From NCBI RefSeq assembly GCF_016741875.1, contig NZ_JAERRF010000002.1:310001-374000 (forward strand): DNA of 64,000 nucleotides. Direction: 5' to 3'. Below are positions 16,007-24,908 of this stretch, piece by piece. A program made the translations under genes and the position numbers. Numbering within the stretch: position 1 is the stretch's first letter; the number at the start of each line of letters is the position of its first letter. This DNA comes from Streptomyces coffeae. GTDB lineage: Bacteria; Actinomycetota; Actinomycetes; Streptomycetales; Streptomycetaceae. The notes beneath the pieces are model-generated. The model saw only the letters and a program-made list of their open reading frames with translations, did not search any database and was not told the origin of the DNA.

Positions 16007-17211
16007 GCCGGGGCCGGGTAGCCCGAGCCCGGCCCCCAGCGCACCGTCCGGCGGCGGCGCCCGCGGATCACGGCCACGAGCACACCGGCCGTGATGAGCA
16101 GGCCGCCGCCCACGGTGAGCAGCCACACCGGAACGCCGCCCACGGTCAGCAGGGTGTCGTGGTAGACGACCCGCTGGTACGCGCTGTCATGGGCGGCGCG
16201 CCGCAACTCGTGGTCGCCTGAGATCAGTTCCGGCCGGGGGAACTCCTGCCGGAACGCGGTGAGGAACATCCGCCGCCCCGCCAGCTTCTCCAGCTCGCCC
16301 CGCGGCGCGCGCCCGGGATCGACCGGCCCCGCGTACACCACCTCGGGCTGCCGGCCGCCGATGTCACCACGCGGCTCCATCCGGTGCGGGGCCAGGACGT
16401 ACAGATCCAGCCCCTGCGGTGTCGGGGCCAGCCGGGACAGCCGCATCGGGTAGACCAGCCGCTCGGAGGCGAAGCGCAGCCGCAGCGGTTCCAGGGTTCC
16501 GCCCAGGACCGACCGGCCGCCGGTGCCGCCGACGCCGCCCGTGCCACCGGTGTCGTCCGAGGCGTCCTCGGCGGGCGCCAGCCGGACGGCCACGTACTCC
16601 CACTTCGCCCGCACATAGGGCTTCAGTCCGTCCGCCAGCCGGTCGGGCAGTTCGAAGCCGTTGCGCTCCAGCCAGTCGCGCAGCGCGTCCGGGTCGGTCG
16701 CGGTCAGCCGGGCGACGTCGAACGGACCCAGCCGCTCACGGCCGACGACGCCCACCGGCGCTGCGCCCCCCTTGGCACTGTCCCCGGGCGAGGCCCCCAC
16801 GGCACCGTCCCCGCCGCCACCGTCGAAGGGCCAGTCGCCGTCGCGCGGCCAGAAGTAGTGACGGTCCTTGTCCACCGGGGCGATCACCTCGCTGACCTCG
16901 TCGAAGAGATCCTGATCGCCGAGTGTGACCGTGGCCCGGTGCGGCACCGGCATGATCCACGCGGCCTCCGGCGCGTTGCCGCCCACCGTGAGGCTCATGA
17001 CGATCTCCTCGGAGGTGCCGTCCCAGCGCACCACCGAGGTCTCGCGCTGCACCGCGATCGTGGTGTTCCGCCCCGGCACCATGCCCCCGCAGCCGCACGC
17101 CCACGCGGGCCGTACCAGCGATCCGAGCTGGACCAGCACCAGCGCCAGCACCACGACCAGGGCCCGCCGCCGCCCCGGCGACAGCCGCCCCCCGAATCCC
17201 CCGATGTACAC
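15985..17211 (-). CDS. DUF2330 membrane-anchored extracellular protein
   Basis: 408 residues with an N-terminal signal/TM segment (A-L-V-V-V-L-A-L-V-L), then the family's A-C-G-C-G-G cluster at the mature N-terminus and a long extracytoplasmic domain. A second TM (W-L-L-T-V-G-G-G-L-L-I-T-A-G-V-L-V-A) is followed by an Arg-rich cytoplasmic end. A Gly-rich linker (G-G-T-G-G-V-G-G-T-G-G) lies in the middle. No catalytic motif is visible, and the function of DUF2330 is not known. It is a single gene, convergent with the HAD phosphatase. Confidence 0.8.
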   Translation of the reverse strand: MYIGGFGGRLSPGRRRALVVVLALVLVQLGSLVRPAWACGCGGMVPGRNTTIAVQRETSVVRWDGTSEEIVMSLTVGGNAPEAAWIMPVPHRATVTLGDQDLFDEVSEVIAPVDKDRHYFWPRDGDWPFDGGGGDGAVGASPGDSAKGGAAPVGVVGRERLGPFDVARLTATDPDALRDWLERNGFELPDRLADGLKPYVRAKWEYVAVRLAPAEDASDDTGGTGGVGGTGGRSVLGGTLEPLRLRFASERLVYPMRLSRLAPTPQGLDLYVLAPHRMEPRGDIGGRQPEVVYAGPVDPGRAPRGELEKLAGRRMFLTAFRQEFPRPELISGDHELRRAAHDSAYQRVVYHDTLLTVGGVPVWLLTVGGGLLITAGVLVAVIRGRRRRTVRWGPGSGYPAPAQDNWPL

Positions 17212-17491
17212 TGCTCCCCCGATTCCCCATTGTTCGCGCTGTTCGCTCTGTTTGTGCGTGTTTCCGCGTCCGCTGTTGTCGTGGACACGGCCTCAGACGG
17301 AACGGGCGGGGGTTCTGGTTCCACTTCTGGAAAGGCCGGAAGCTCCAGATCTCGGCGCGCAAGATTGGTGGGTACCGCCGCGCCCGCGCGCCCGGTGGGC
17401 ACCAAGACTGGACACACGCGGACGGTGCGTCCACACCCCCGCAAAGGACACGGATACCTCACCGCCCGTCCCCCGCGCGAAGGGATGCCCG

Positions 17492-18454
17492 ATGACCGGA
17501 TCACGGATACTGGCGCTCGGCCACTATCAGCCCGCGAAGGTCCTGACCAACGACGATCTCGCGGCCATGGTCGACACCAGCGACGAGTGGATCCGCAGCC
17601 GCGTGGGCATCCGCACCCGGCGCATCGCGCGCCCCGACGAGACGGTGGACGAGATGGCCGCGGCGGCGGCCGCCAAGGCCCTGGCGCACAGCGGACTGTC
17701 GCCCTCCGACATTGATCTGGTCCTGGTGGCCACATCCACCGCCATCGACCGCAGCCCCAACATGGCGGCCAGGGTCGCCGAGCGGCTCGGTCTCGACCAC
17801 CCGGCCACCATGGACATGAACGTGGTGTGCGCCGGGTTCACCCACACCCTGGCCACCGCCGACCACACACTGCGCGCCGGGGCGGCCACCGCCGCGCTGG
17901 TCATCGGCGCGGACAAGTTCACCGAGGCCGCGGACTGGACCGACCGCTCCACCTGTGTGCTGCTCGGCGACGGCGCGGGGGCGGCCGTGGTGGTGCCCGA
18001 CGACCAGCCGGGCGCCGGGCCGGAGACGGTCCCGGGGATCGGCCCGGTGGTGTGGGGCTCGGTGCCCACGATGGGCGGTGCGGTCCGGATCGAGGGCACC
18101 CCGATCCGTTTCTCCCAGGAGGGCCAGTCCGTCTACCGCTGGGCCACCACCCAGCTGCCGCCCATCGCGCGGGAGGTGTGCGAACGGGCCGGGATCCGCC
18201 CCGAGGACCTCGCCGGAGTGGTGCTGCACCAGGCCAATCTGCGGATCATCGAGCCGGTGGCCCGGAAGCTGGGCGCGGTCAACGCGGTGATCGCCCGCGA
18301 TGTGGTGGAGTCCGGCAACACCTCGGCGGCCAGCATTCCGCTCGCCCTGTCCAAGCTGGTCGAACGCGGCGAGGTCGGCTCGGGCGATCCGGTGCTGCTC
18401 TTCGGCTTCGGCGGCAACCTGTCCTACGCGGGCCAGGTCATCCGCTGCCCCTGA
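17492..18454 (+). CDS. Beta-ketoacyl-ACP synthase III (FabH-like)
   Basis: A 320-residue KAS III with the full triad: Cys113 in V-V-C-A-G-F, His246 in L-H-Q-A-N, and Asn276 in S-G-N-T-S. A glycine-rich loop near G-D-G-A-G-A completes the fold. It condenses an acyl-CoA starter with malonyl-ACP. Since it stands outside a fab operon (no fabD, acpP or fabF nearby), it is likely a paralogue rather than the essential FabH. ATG 17492 is preceded by AAGGGATG; the longer upstream open frame is antisense to the DUF2330 gene. Confidence 0.88.
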   Translation: MTGSRILALGHYQPAKVLTNDDLAAMVDTSDEWIRSRVGIRTRRIARPDETVDEMAAAAAAKALAHSGLSPSDIDLVLVATSTAIDRSPNMAARVAERLGLDHPATMDMNVVCAGFTHTLATADHTLRAGAATAALVIGADKFTEAADWTDRSTCVLLGDGAGAAVVVPDDQPGAGPETVPGIGPVVWGSVPTMGGAVRIEGTPIRFSQEGQSVYRWATTQLPPIAREVCERAGIRPEDLAGVVLHQANLRIIEPVARKLGAVNAVIARDVVESGNTSAASIPLALSKLVERGEVGSGDPVLLFGFGGNLSYAGQVIRCP

Positions 18455-18516
18455 GTGAGCGGAACACGTCCGATTCGTTCAAGACCGGCCGTCCACGGGC
18501 TGCCTACGCTGCCCGC

Positions 18517-18912
18517 ATGACACCACGATTCGACGCGATCAGCATGGTCGTCGCGGACATGGCGGCGTCCCTCGCCTTCTACCGCCGCCTCGGCCTGGAC
18601 ATCCCCGCCGAGGCCGACACCCAGCCGCACGCCGAGGCAACCCTGCCCGGCGGCACCCGGCTGCTCTGGGACACCGTCGAGACGGTCCGCTCCTTCGACC
18701 CGGACTGGACGGCGCCGAGCGGTTCCGGCCGCTCCTCGCTGGCCTTCCTCTGCGACAGCCCGGCCGAGGTGGACACGGTCTACGCGGAGCTGGTGCGGTC
18801 GGGCGTGCCGGGGCACAAGGAACCCTGGGACGCCTTCTGGGGGCAGCGCTACGCCGTGGTGCTGGACCCGGACGGCAACGGCGTGGACCTCTTCGCACCG
18901 CTGCCCGGCTGA
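18517..18912 (+). CDS. Glyoxalase/VOC-family protein
   Basis: A 131-residue VOC protein with two beta-alpha-beta-beta-beta halves: I-S-M-V-V-A-D-M-A-A-S-L-A-F-Y at the N-terminus and D-P-D-G-N-G-V-D-L-F near the C-terminus. It may be a dioxygenase, an isomerase or an antibiotic-binding protein; the metal-ligand set is incomplete. TACGCT (18505-18510) ends 6 nt before ATG 18517, suggesting leaderless expression. It is convergent with an AraC-type gene. Confidence 0.8.
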   Translation: MTPRFDAISMVVADMAASLAFYRRLGLDIPAEADTQPHAEATLPGGTRLLWDTVETVRSFDPDWTAPSGSGRSSLAFLCDSPAEVDTVYAELVRSGVPGHKEPWDAFWGQRYAVVLDPDGNGVDLFAPLPG

Positions 18913-18966
18913 CGCATCGGCGCTACGCGGGCGGGGGAGGCCGTGCGCCGCCCACGGGAAGGCGGC

Positions 18967-19722
18967 TCAGCGGGACTCCGTCAGCAGCCGCCCCAGCGGT
19001 ACGCCCGCCATCGCCCGTACCTCCCGGGCCAGATGGGCCTGGTCGGCGTACCCGGCCACCACCGCGACCTCCGCGAACGGGACACCGCCACGCGCCAGGT
19101 CGAGCGCCCGGTTCAGCCGCAGCACCCGCCCGAGGGTCTTGGGGCCATAGCCGAAGGCCGCCAGCGAGCGCCGGTGGAGCCGCCGCTCCCCGAGCCCGGT
19201 CCCCCGGGCCACCTCGGCCACGCTGCGCCCGCGCGCGAGCCCGGCGACCACGGCCACCATGGCCGGATCGGGGGGCGGCGCCTCGCGCAGCCGTCCGAGG
19301 GCGACGTCCTCCAGCGCACGGCCCACGACGGCCGCCGTCTCCTCGGGTCCCGTACCCCCGGCCGCGGCCCGCCCGGCCACCAGACCGGTCAGCCGCCGCA
19401 CCTGCGCCCCGGGCCACACCGCGGCCAACGGCACCCGCAGATCCCGCAGTTCATGCGCGGGCACGCCGAGCACGGCCGGACCCGTGCCGGGCGCGAACCG
19501 CAGACCGACATAGCGGGTGCCCCGCGGGGCGGCGGCCAGCTGGGCCCGGGTGTCCGGCCCGGCCACGAAGAGTTCCCCGTCCGGGGCGTCACCGCCCGCG
19601 TCGGTCCAGATCAGATCGGTACAGCCGTCGGGCAGCACCCGCTGCGGCCCGTCTCCGGTCGTACGGGTCCACACCACAGCGCCGCCGCCGAGCCGCGACC
19701 CCCGCTCGCGGTATGCGCTCAC
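18967..19722 (-). CDS. AraC-family regulator
   Basis: 251 residues. An N-terminal AraC-like sensor with the D-G-C-T-D-L-I-W motif of the DUF6597 type precedes a C-terminal double HTH ([20 protein letters not shown] and [13 protein letters not shown]). The start is GTG 19722, which overlaps the stop of the small Cys-rich protein gene (GTGA), so the two are translationally coupled. It lies next to a VOC gene, but that gene is on the other strand. Confidence 0.83.
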   Translation of the reverse strand: MSAYRERGSRLGGGAVVWTRTTGDGPQRVLPDGCTDLIWTDAGGDAPDGELFVAGPDTRAQLAAAPRGTRYVGLRFAPGTGPAVLGVPAHELRDLRVPLAAVWPGAQVRRLTGLVAGRAAAGGTGPEETAAVVGRALEDVALGRLREAPPPDPAMVAVVAGLARGRSVAEVARGTGLGERRLHRRSLAAFGYGPKTLGRVLRLNRALDLARGGVPFAEVAVVAGYADQAHLAREVRAMAGVPLGRLLTESR

Positions 19723-19943
19723 GGCACCTCGCGCAGATACATCGCACCGCAGGAGTGGCAGAACGGACCGCTGTCGCCTGTGGCCCACAGATCGGCCGCC
19801 TGGGTCTCCGCGTCCGCGGCCAGCTCACGGCCGCACATGGCGGTGGTGCCGTTGGCCCGGACCATGTGCCAGATCTTGACCGGCGCACCGGCCACCCGTC
19901 CGGAGCTGCCCTCCTCGTACTCGGCGCGCATCTCGTGCTGCAT
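19719..19943 (-). CDS. Small Cys/His protein, possible zinc ribbon
   Basis: 74 residues with I-W-H-M-V, A-M-C-G-R-E and F-C-H-S-C-G, a plausible His/Cys3 zinc site. GGAGGTG lies 7 nt before ATG 19943. The stop codon overlaps the start of the AraC regulator. Small streptomycete proteins of this kind are common and uncharacterised; no function is assigned. The coupling suggests that it acts with the regulator or shares its control. Confidence 0.6.
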   Translation of the reverse strand: MQHEMRAEYEEGSSGRVAGAPVKIWHMVRANGTTAMCGRELAADAETQAADLWATGDSGPFCHSCGAMYLREVP

Positions 19944-20038
19944 GGCGGTACACCTCCTGCTCACCACCACTGCTTCCATGCTCCCGCCCGGCCGGGCCGG
20001 ACGCCACCCTGAGCGGCCCCCGGTCCGCCGCATACCGC

Positions 20039-20950
20039 TCAGAACACCGACCAGCCGGTCAGCGTCGTGAAGTGGTCCAGCGCGGCCACCCCGGCGACCG
20101 AATTGCCGCGCGCGTCCAGGCCGGGGCTCCAGACGCACAGGGTGCAGCGGCCCGGGATCACCGCGATGATGCCGCCGCCGACACCGCTCTTGCCGGGCAG
20201 CCCGACCCGGTAGGCGAAGTCGCCCGCCGCGTCGTACGTACCGCAGGTGAGCATGACCGCGTTGACTCGCTTCGCCTCGCGCCGCGACAGCAGCCGGGAG
20301 CCGTCCGCGCGCAGTCCGTGGCGGGCCAGGAAGGTGCCCGCGAGCGCCAGATCGCGGCAGCTCATCTCGATCGAGCACTGCCAGAAGTAGTGCTCCAGGA
20401 CGGTCGGGACGGGGTTGTCGAGGTTGCCGTAGCCGGCCATGAAGTGCGCGAGGGCGGCATTGCGGTCGCCGTGGTCGGACTCGGAGGCGGCCACGGCCGG
20501 ATCGAAGGCCAGCTCGGAGTTGCCGCTCTCGGCGCGCAGGAAGTCGAGCATGGTGGTGCTGGCGTCGCCGGTCAGACTGTGCAGCCGGTCGGTGACGACG
20601 AGGGCACCGGCGTTGATGAACGGATTGCGCGGAATGCCGTTCTCGTACTCCAGCTGCACCAGGGAGTTGAAGGGGTTGCCCGACGGCTCCCGGCCGACCC
20701 GCCGCCAGATCTTCTCGCCGTCCTGGGCGAGGACGAGCGCGAGTCCGAACGCCTTGGAGATGCTCTGGACGGAGAACGGCATCTCCCAGTCGCCAACTCC
20801 GGTGACCCGGCCGTCGACGTCGGCGACGGCCATTCCGAAGCGATGGGCGTCCACTTCGGCGAGCGCGGGGATGTACTGGGCCACCTGCCCCCGGCCGATC
20901 TGTGGCTCCACATGGGCCGCGACCTCGTCGAGTACTGCCTGGTAGTCCAT
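20039..20950 (-). CDS. glsA: Glutaminase
   Basis: A 303-residue serine-type glutaminase (beta-lactamase fold) converting glutamine to glutamate and ammonia. The nucleophile motif is S-I-S-K (Ser63, Lys66), preceded by F-S-V-Q. Other family blocks are N-P-F-I-N-A-G-A, S-C-R-D-L-A and the K-S-G-V-G-G-G-I loop. Length matches the family. The chosen start is ATG 20950; AGGAG is 12 nt upstream, a little far. It is a cytoplasmic monocistronic gene. Confidence 0.92.
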   Translation of the reverse strand: MDYQAVLDEVAAHVEPQIGRGQVAQYIPALAEVDAHRFGMAVADVDGRVTGVGDWEMPFSVQSISKAFGLALVLAQDGEKIWRRVGREPSGNPFNSLVQLEYENGIPRNPFINAGALVVTDRLHSLTGDASTTMLDFLRAESGNSELAFDPAVAASESDHGDRNAALAHFMAGYGNLDNPVPTVLEHYFWQCSIEMSCRDLALAGTFLARHGLRADGSRLLSRREAKRVNAVMLTCGTYDAAGDFAYRVGLPGKSGVGGGIIAVIPGRCTLCVWSPGLDARGNSVAGVAALDHFTTLTGWSVF

Positions 20951-21115
20951 GGTGCCGTGGTTCTCCTGCGCGTCGTCGGGCGGATCAGAACGCACGATAG
21001 CCACCCGCACCAACCAATCACCCCATGTGTTTATGAGAACGCAGTGGGTAAGCAAGCAGATGAACGAGCGGGCCGCGGCCGGCGCGCCCGCCGCATGAGC
21101 AGAACGGAGGCGGTC

Positions 21116-21706
21116 ATGGCCTCACCCATGTCCGCGGGGGACTTCCTGTCGGCGTTGAAACGCGAGGGCCTGCGCGTGGTGCAGGTCGGGGACTGGCGCC
21201 ATCACAACCGAAACCACAAGGGCCCCTGGGGGCCCGTGCATGGAGTGATGATCCACCACACCGTCACCTCCGGCACCGCGCAGACCGTGGAGATCTGCCG
21301 GGACGGCTATGAGTCCCTGCCCGGTCCGCTGTGCCATGGCGTGATCGCCAAGGACGGCACCGTGCATCTGGTCGGCTACGGCCGGGCCAACCACGCCGGT
21401 CTCGGTGATGACGATGTGCTGCGGGCGGTGATCGCCGAGCGGGTGCTGCCCGCGGACAACGAGGCGAATACGGACGGCAATCGCCATTTCTACGGCTTCG
21501 AATGCGAAAACCTCGGGGACGGCGAAGATCCGTGGCCCGAGGCCCAGTTGGAGGCGATCGAGCGGGCCTCGGCCGCGATCTGCCGCCATCACGGCTGGAA
21601 TCAGCGCTCGGTGATAGGCCACCTGGAATGGCAGCCGGGCAAGGTGGATCCGCGCGGTTTCACCATGGACGCGATGCGGGCGCGGATCCGCGAACGGCTG
21701 GCCTGA
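21116..21706 (+). CDS. N-acetylmuramoyl-L-alanine amidase (PGRP/amidase_2)
   Basis: 196 residues, almost entirely an amidase_2 domain. Zinc and catalytic positions are visible as H-H-T-V-T-S (His47/48), G-H-L-E-W (His169) and K-V-D-P (Lys176, Asp178). It would cleave the MurNAc-L-Ala bond of peptidoglycan. There is no signal peptide, as in phage endolysins or cytosolic peptidoglycan-recycling amidases. ATG 21116 is preferred because GGAGG is 6 nt upstream; ATG 21095 is also in frame. No phage genes surround it. Confidence 0.85.
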   Translation: MASPMSAGDFLSALKREGLRVVQVGDWRHHNRNHKGPWGPVHGVMIHHTVTSGTAQTVEICRDGYESLPGPLCHGVIAKDGTVHLVGYGRANHAGLGDDDVLRAVIAERVLPADNEANTDGNRHFYGFECENLGDGEDPWPEAQLEAIERASAAICRHHGWNQRSVIGHLEWQPGKVDPRGFTMDAMRARIRERLA

Positions 21707-21746
21707 CCACGCGTTCCTTCCGTGGAGGGGCCCGGGGGCGGTCGGC

Positions 21747-23357
21747 TCAGAGCCCGCCCTCCGCGGCCTCCTCACGGAAGGCGGCGGCCTCCTCCAGATC
21801 CAGTCGGCGCAGCAGCCGGCGCAGCATCTCGTCGTCGATCCGGCGCTGGTTGCGCAGTTCGACGAAGACGCTCCGCTCGGCCTCGATGATCTCGCGGGTG
21901 AGTCTGCGGTAGGTGTCGTCCACCGACTCCCCGGTCACCTCGTTGACCGCGCCGAGCCGTTCCCACACCGCGTTGCGCCGCCGTTCCAGCACATGGCGCA
22001 ACCGGTCGACCAGGGGCGGTGGCAGCGCGTTGCGCTCATCGGCGAGGAGCTCCTCCAGGCGGGCCTCGGCGGCCCGGGACGCCTCGGCCTGCGCCTGTGC
22101 CTCCATCAGCGTCTCAGTCTGGGGATCACGGCCGGACACCCCCAGGCGCCGGATCAGGGCGGGCAGGGTGAGCCCCTGGACGACCAGGGTGCCGATCACG
22201 GTGGTGAAGGTCAGGAAGAGGATCAGATTGCGGGCCGGGAAGTCCTCCCCGCCATGCATGGTCGGCGGGATCGAGAAGGCGATGGCCAGCGAGACCACTC
22301 CGCGCATCCCGGCCCAGCCGACGATGAGGGGGGTCTTCCAGGTGACACCCGGTTCGCGTTCGCGGATCCGGGGGGAGAGCGCCCGGGGGAGGAAAGTCGC
22401 CGGGAAGACCCAGGCGAAGCGCATGAGGACCACGGCCAGGAAGACGACGAGCGCATACCCGGCGGCCTCACCCGAGCCGTACGGCCCCAGGCCCTGGAGC
22501 ACCACCCGCAGTTGCAGCCCGATCAGGGCGAACACGGCCGACTCCAGGATGAAGGCGATCATCCGCCACACCGCCGCCTCCTGGAGCCGGGTGGCGAAGT
22601 CGACCTGCCAGGCGTGGTGTCCGAGGTAGAGGCCGACGACCACCACGGCCAGCACCCCGGACGCCTCGACCTGCTCGGCGGCGGCGTAGGCGACGAACGG
22701 GATGAGCAGCGAGAGGGTGTTCTGGAGCAGCGGATCGCGCAGCCGTCGGCGCAGCCAGTGCAGCGGCACCATCAGCACCAGACCGACGCCGACCCCGCCG
22801 ACGGCCGCGAGCAGGAACTCACCCGCGCCGTGTACGAGGGAGACCCCCTCCCCCACCACGGCGGCGACCGCCACCCGGTAGGCGGTGATCGCCGTGGCGT
22901 CGTTCACCAGGGACTCGCCCTGGAGGATCGTGGTCATCCGGGCCGGCAGTCCGAGCCGCCGGGCAATGGCGGTGGCCGCCACCGCGTCCGGCGGTGCGAT
23001 CACCGCGCCCAGCACCAGGGCGGCGGCCAGCGACAGTTCGGGCACCAGCAGATAGGCGATCCAGCCGACCGAGACGGTCGCGAACAGCACGTATCCGACC
23101 GACAGCAGCCCGATCGGGCGCAGATTGGCCCGCAGATCCAGATAGGAGCTGTCCAGCGCGGCGGTGTGCAGCAGTGGCGGCAGCACCAGCGGCAGCACCA
23201 CGTCCGGGTCCAGGGTGTAGTCCGGCACCCCCGGTACGAAGGAGAGCACCAGCCCGGCCGCCACCAGCAGCAGCGGCGCGGGCACGGGTGTGCGCCGGGC
23301 CGCTCCCGCGATCGCGGCGCTGCCCGCGACCAGCATCAACAACGGCAATACGTCCAT
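21747..23357 (-). CDS. Na+/H+ antiporter, CPA1/NhaP type
   Basis: 536 residues with about 12 membrane segments in the first 400 and a charged cytoplasmic tail of about 130 residues rich in Glu and Arg (A-E-A-R-L-E-E-L-L-A-D-E-R). The ion-binding N-D pair is in G-E-S-L-V-N-D-A-T-A; V-I-A-P-P-D-A-V-A-A-T is also present, as in NhaP/NhaK. It exchanges cytoplasmic sodium or potassium for protons. The tail probably serves regulation. It is divergent from the UBP zinc-finger gene with 44 bp between. Confidence 0.9.
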   Translation of the reverse strand: MDVLPLLMLVAGSAAIAGAARRTPVPAPLLLVAAGLVLSFVPGVPDYTLDPDVVLPLVLPPLLHTAALDSSYLDLRANLRPIGLLSVGYVLFATVSVGWIAYLLVPELSLAAALVLGAVIAPPDAVAATAIARRLGLPARMTTILQGESLVNDATAITAYRVAVAAVVGEGVSLVHGAGEFLLAAVGGVGVGLVLMVPLHWLRRRLRDPLLQNTLSLLIPFVAYAAAEQVEASGVLAVVVVGLYLGHHAWQVDFATRLQEAAVWRMIAFILESAVFALIGLQLRVVLQGLGPYGSGEAAGYALVVFLAVVLMRFAWVFPATFLPRALSPRIREREPGVTWKTPLIVGWAGMRGVVSLAIAFSIPPTMHGGEDFPARNLILFLTFTTVIGTLVVQGLTLPALIRRLGVSGRDPQTETLMEAQAQAEASRAAEARLEELLADERNALPPPLVDRLRHVLERRRNAVWERLGAVNEVTGESVDDTYRRLTREIIEAERSVFVELRNQRRIDDEMLRRLLRRLDLEEAAAFREEAAEGGL

Positions 23358-23401
23358 CGGCCCCGGTCCGTCCCCATCGGTTGGCGTCTAACCTGGCAAT
23401 C

Positions 23402-23662
23402 ATGAGCGAGTGCACTCATGTTCCCGACCTGCCGCGCCCCGGCCCCCAGCCGCTGGCCGACACCTGCCCGGAGTGCCTGGCCGCCGGATGCCATCCGGTG
23501 CAGCTGCGGATGTGTCTGGAGTGTGGCCATGTGGGCTGCTGCGACTCCTCCCCCTACCGCCATGCCACCCGGCACTTCGAGGAGACCGGCCATCCGGTGA
23601 TGCGCAGCTTCGAACCAGGCGAGGAGTGGCGCTGGTGCTATGTGGATCTGCTGATCGTCTAG
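23402..23662 (+). CDS. UBP-type zinc-finger protein
   Basis: 86 residues, a complete UBP-type zinc finger: C-T-H, C-P-E-C, C-L-E-C-G-H-V-G-C-C-D, then R-H-A-T-R-H-F-E-E-T-G-H-P and a C-terminal W-x-W-C-Y. In eukaryotes this fold binds the ubiquitin C-terminus; its bacterial role is unknown. TAACCT (23389-23394) ends 7 nt before ATG, and no ribosome binding site is seen, so the transcript is probably leaderless. Confidence 0.83.
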   Translation: MSECTHVPDLPRPGPQPLADTCPECLAAGCHPVQLRMCLECGHVGCCDSSPYRHATRHFEETGHPVMRSFEPGEEWRWCYVDLLIV

Positions 23663-23709
23663 TGCGGACGGCTGCCGCGGCACCGGTGCTTCCGGTTAGC
23701 CTTCATCAC

Positions 23710-24249
23710 ATGATCAGACCAGCGAAGCCGTCCGACGTCCCGGCCATCCTCGCGATGATCCGGGAACTGGCGGCGTACGAGAAGGCGCCGCAGGAGGCGA
23801 AGGCCACCGAGGAGCAGCTGCGCAAGGCGCTCTTCGGGCCGGACCCGGCGGTCTTCGCACTGATCGCCGAGGAGATCACCGGAGAGGGCGCGGAGACGGT
23901 GGGGTTCGCCCTGTGGTTCCGCAACTTCTCCACCTGGACCGGCACCCACGGGGTGTACCTGGAGGATCTGTACGTCACTCCGCGGGCGCGCGGCGGCGGC
24001 CACGGCAAGGCGCTGCTCGCCGAGCTCGCGCGGATCTGCGTGGAGCGGGGCTACTCCCGCTTCGAGTGGTCGGTGCTCGACTGGAACGCTCCGGCGATCG
24101 ACTTCTACGCCGCCCTGGGCGCCGAGCCGATGGACGAGTGGACGGTCCGCCGGCTGACCGGGGAGCCGCTGCGCGCATTGGCCGCCCAGGCCCCGGGCAC
24201 CTCTTCGACCAGCGATTCGTTGGGTGGGGCGATATCTCTTTCGAATTGA
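23710..24249 (+). CDS. GNAT-family N-acetyltransferase
   Basis: 179 residues. The acetyl-CoA loop is R-G-G-G-H-G-K-A-L-L following L-E-D-L-Y-V-T-P, and the C-terminal substrate-binding strand W-S-V-L-D-W-N-A-P-A-I-D-F-Y resembles diamine (spermidine/spermine) acetyltransferases, a plausible but unproven substrate class. TAGCCT (23697-23702) ends 7 nt before ATG 23710; probably leaderless. Confidence 0.85.
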   Translation: MIRPAKPSDVPAILAMIRELAAYEKAPQEAKATEEQLRKALFGPDPAVFALIAEEITGEGAETVGFALWFRNFSTWTGTHGVYLEDLYVTPRARGGGHGKALLAELARICVERGYSRFEWSVLDWNAPAIDFYAALGAEPMDEWTVRRLTGEPLRALAAQAPGTSSTSDSLGGAISLSN

Positions 24250-24494
24250 GACCGCAGACCCCTAGCCACGCTGCGTACTCATGTGCTTACTATGAGTGAT
24301 ATCGCGAACCTTCGGGTCGGGGGTTCACCCGTGACGGGGGCCGTGCTTCGTCCGGGCGACACCGAACCGCAGATCGCGATAGCGTCGCAGCCGAACCACA
24401 CATCGCGCCGACTGTCCTCCCTCCACCATAAGGGCATACGGGCGGCGCTCCAATCAGCTCAGCTCAACCAGCTTGTGTCACCTTGGAGGTGAGG

Positions 24495-24908
24495 GTGTCC
24501 CAGATCGCAGGCGAGCCCGGGACCCAGGACTTCGTCGAAGTCCGGCTGCCCGCTGCGGGGGCGTATCTGTCGGTGCTGCGTACGGCCACGGCCGGTCTCG
24601 CAGCCCGGTTGGACTTCACCCTTGACGAGATCGAGGATCTGCGTATCGCCGTTGACGAGGCCTGCGCGATCCTGCTTCAGCAAGCCGTCCCCGGCAGTGT
24701 GCTGAGCTGCGTCTTCCGCTTGATCGACGACGCATTGCAGGTGACCGTCTCGGCTCCCACCACCGATGGCCGCGCGCCCGAGCGCGACACCTTCGCCTGG
24801 ACGGTGCTCTCCGCACTGGCGGGCAAGGTGGACTCGACCGTGGCCGAGGACCGTACGGTCACCATCAGCCTGTACAAGGAGCGCGGCGCCGGCCCCGGAC
24901 AGCCGTGA
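24495..24908 (+). CDS. prsH: Anti-sigma factor of SigH (RsbW-type kinase)
   Basis: 137 residues of the RsbW/SpoIIAB GHKL fold: the N-box is I-A-V-D-E-A-C-A-I-L with Glu and Ala in place of the usual Asn pair, and the G2 region is reduced, as in the S. coelicolor SigH antagonist (PrsH/RshA/UshX). It binds SigH and is released through BldG-type partner switching. GTG 24495 is chosen because GGAGGTGAG directly precedes it. The stop overlaps the sigH start (GTGA). The 245 bp upstream (24250-24494) should contain the multiple sigH promoters; I could not place them confidently. Confidence 0.85.
   Translation: MSQIAGEPGTQDFVEVRLPAAGAYLSVLRTATAGLAARLDFTLDEIEDLRIAVDEACAILLQQAVPGSVLSCVFRLIDDALQVTVSAPTTDGRAPERDTFAWTVLSALAGKVDSTVAEDRTVTISLYKERGAGPGQP

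Noticed and set aside
20072..21115. Open rightward frame upstream of the amidase gene
   Set aside because: It runs antisense through the glutaminase gene, and only the part from 21116 shows amidase similarity with a proper ribosome binding site.
21116..21706. Amidase as part of a prophage lysis module
   Set aside because: It lacks a signal peptide like an endolysin, but no holin, structural or recombination genes are nearby; the neighbours are conserved housekeeping genes.
24283..24494. Possible 69-codon gene before prsH
   Set aside because: No family resemblance and no ribosome binding site; the region is expected to hold the sigH promoters.
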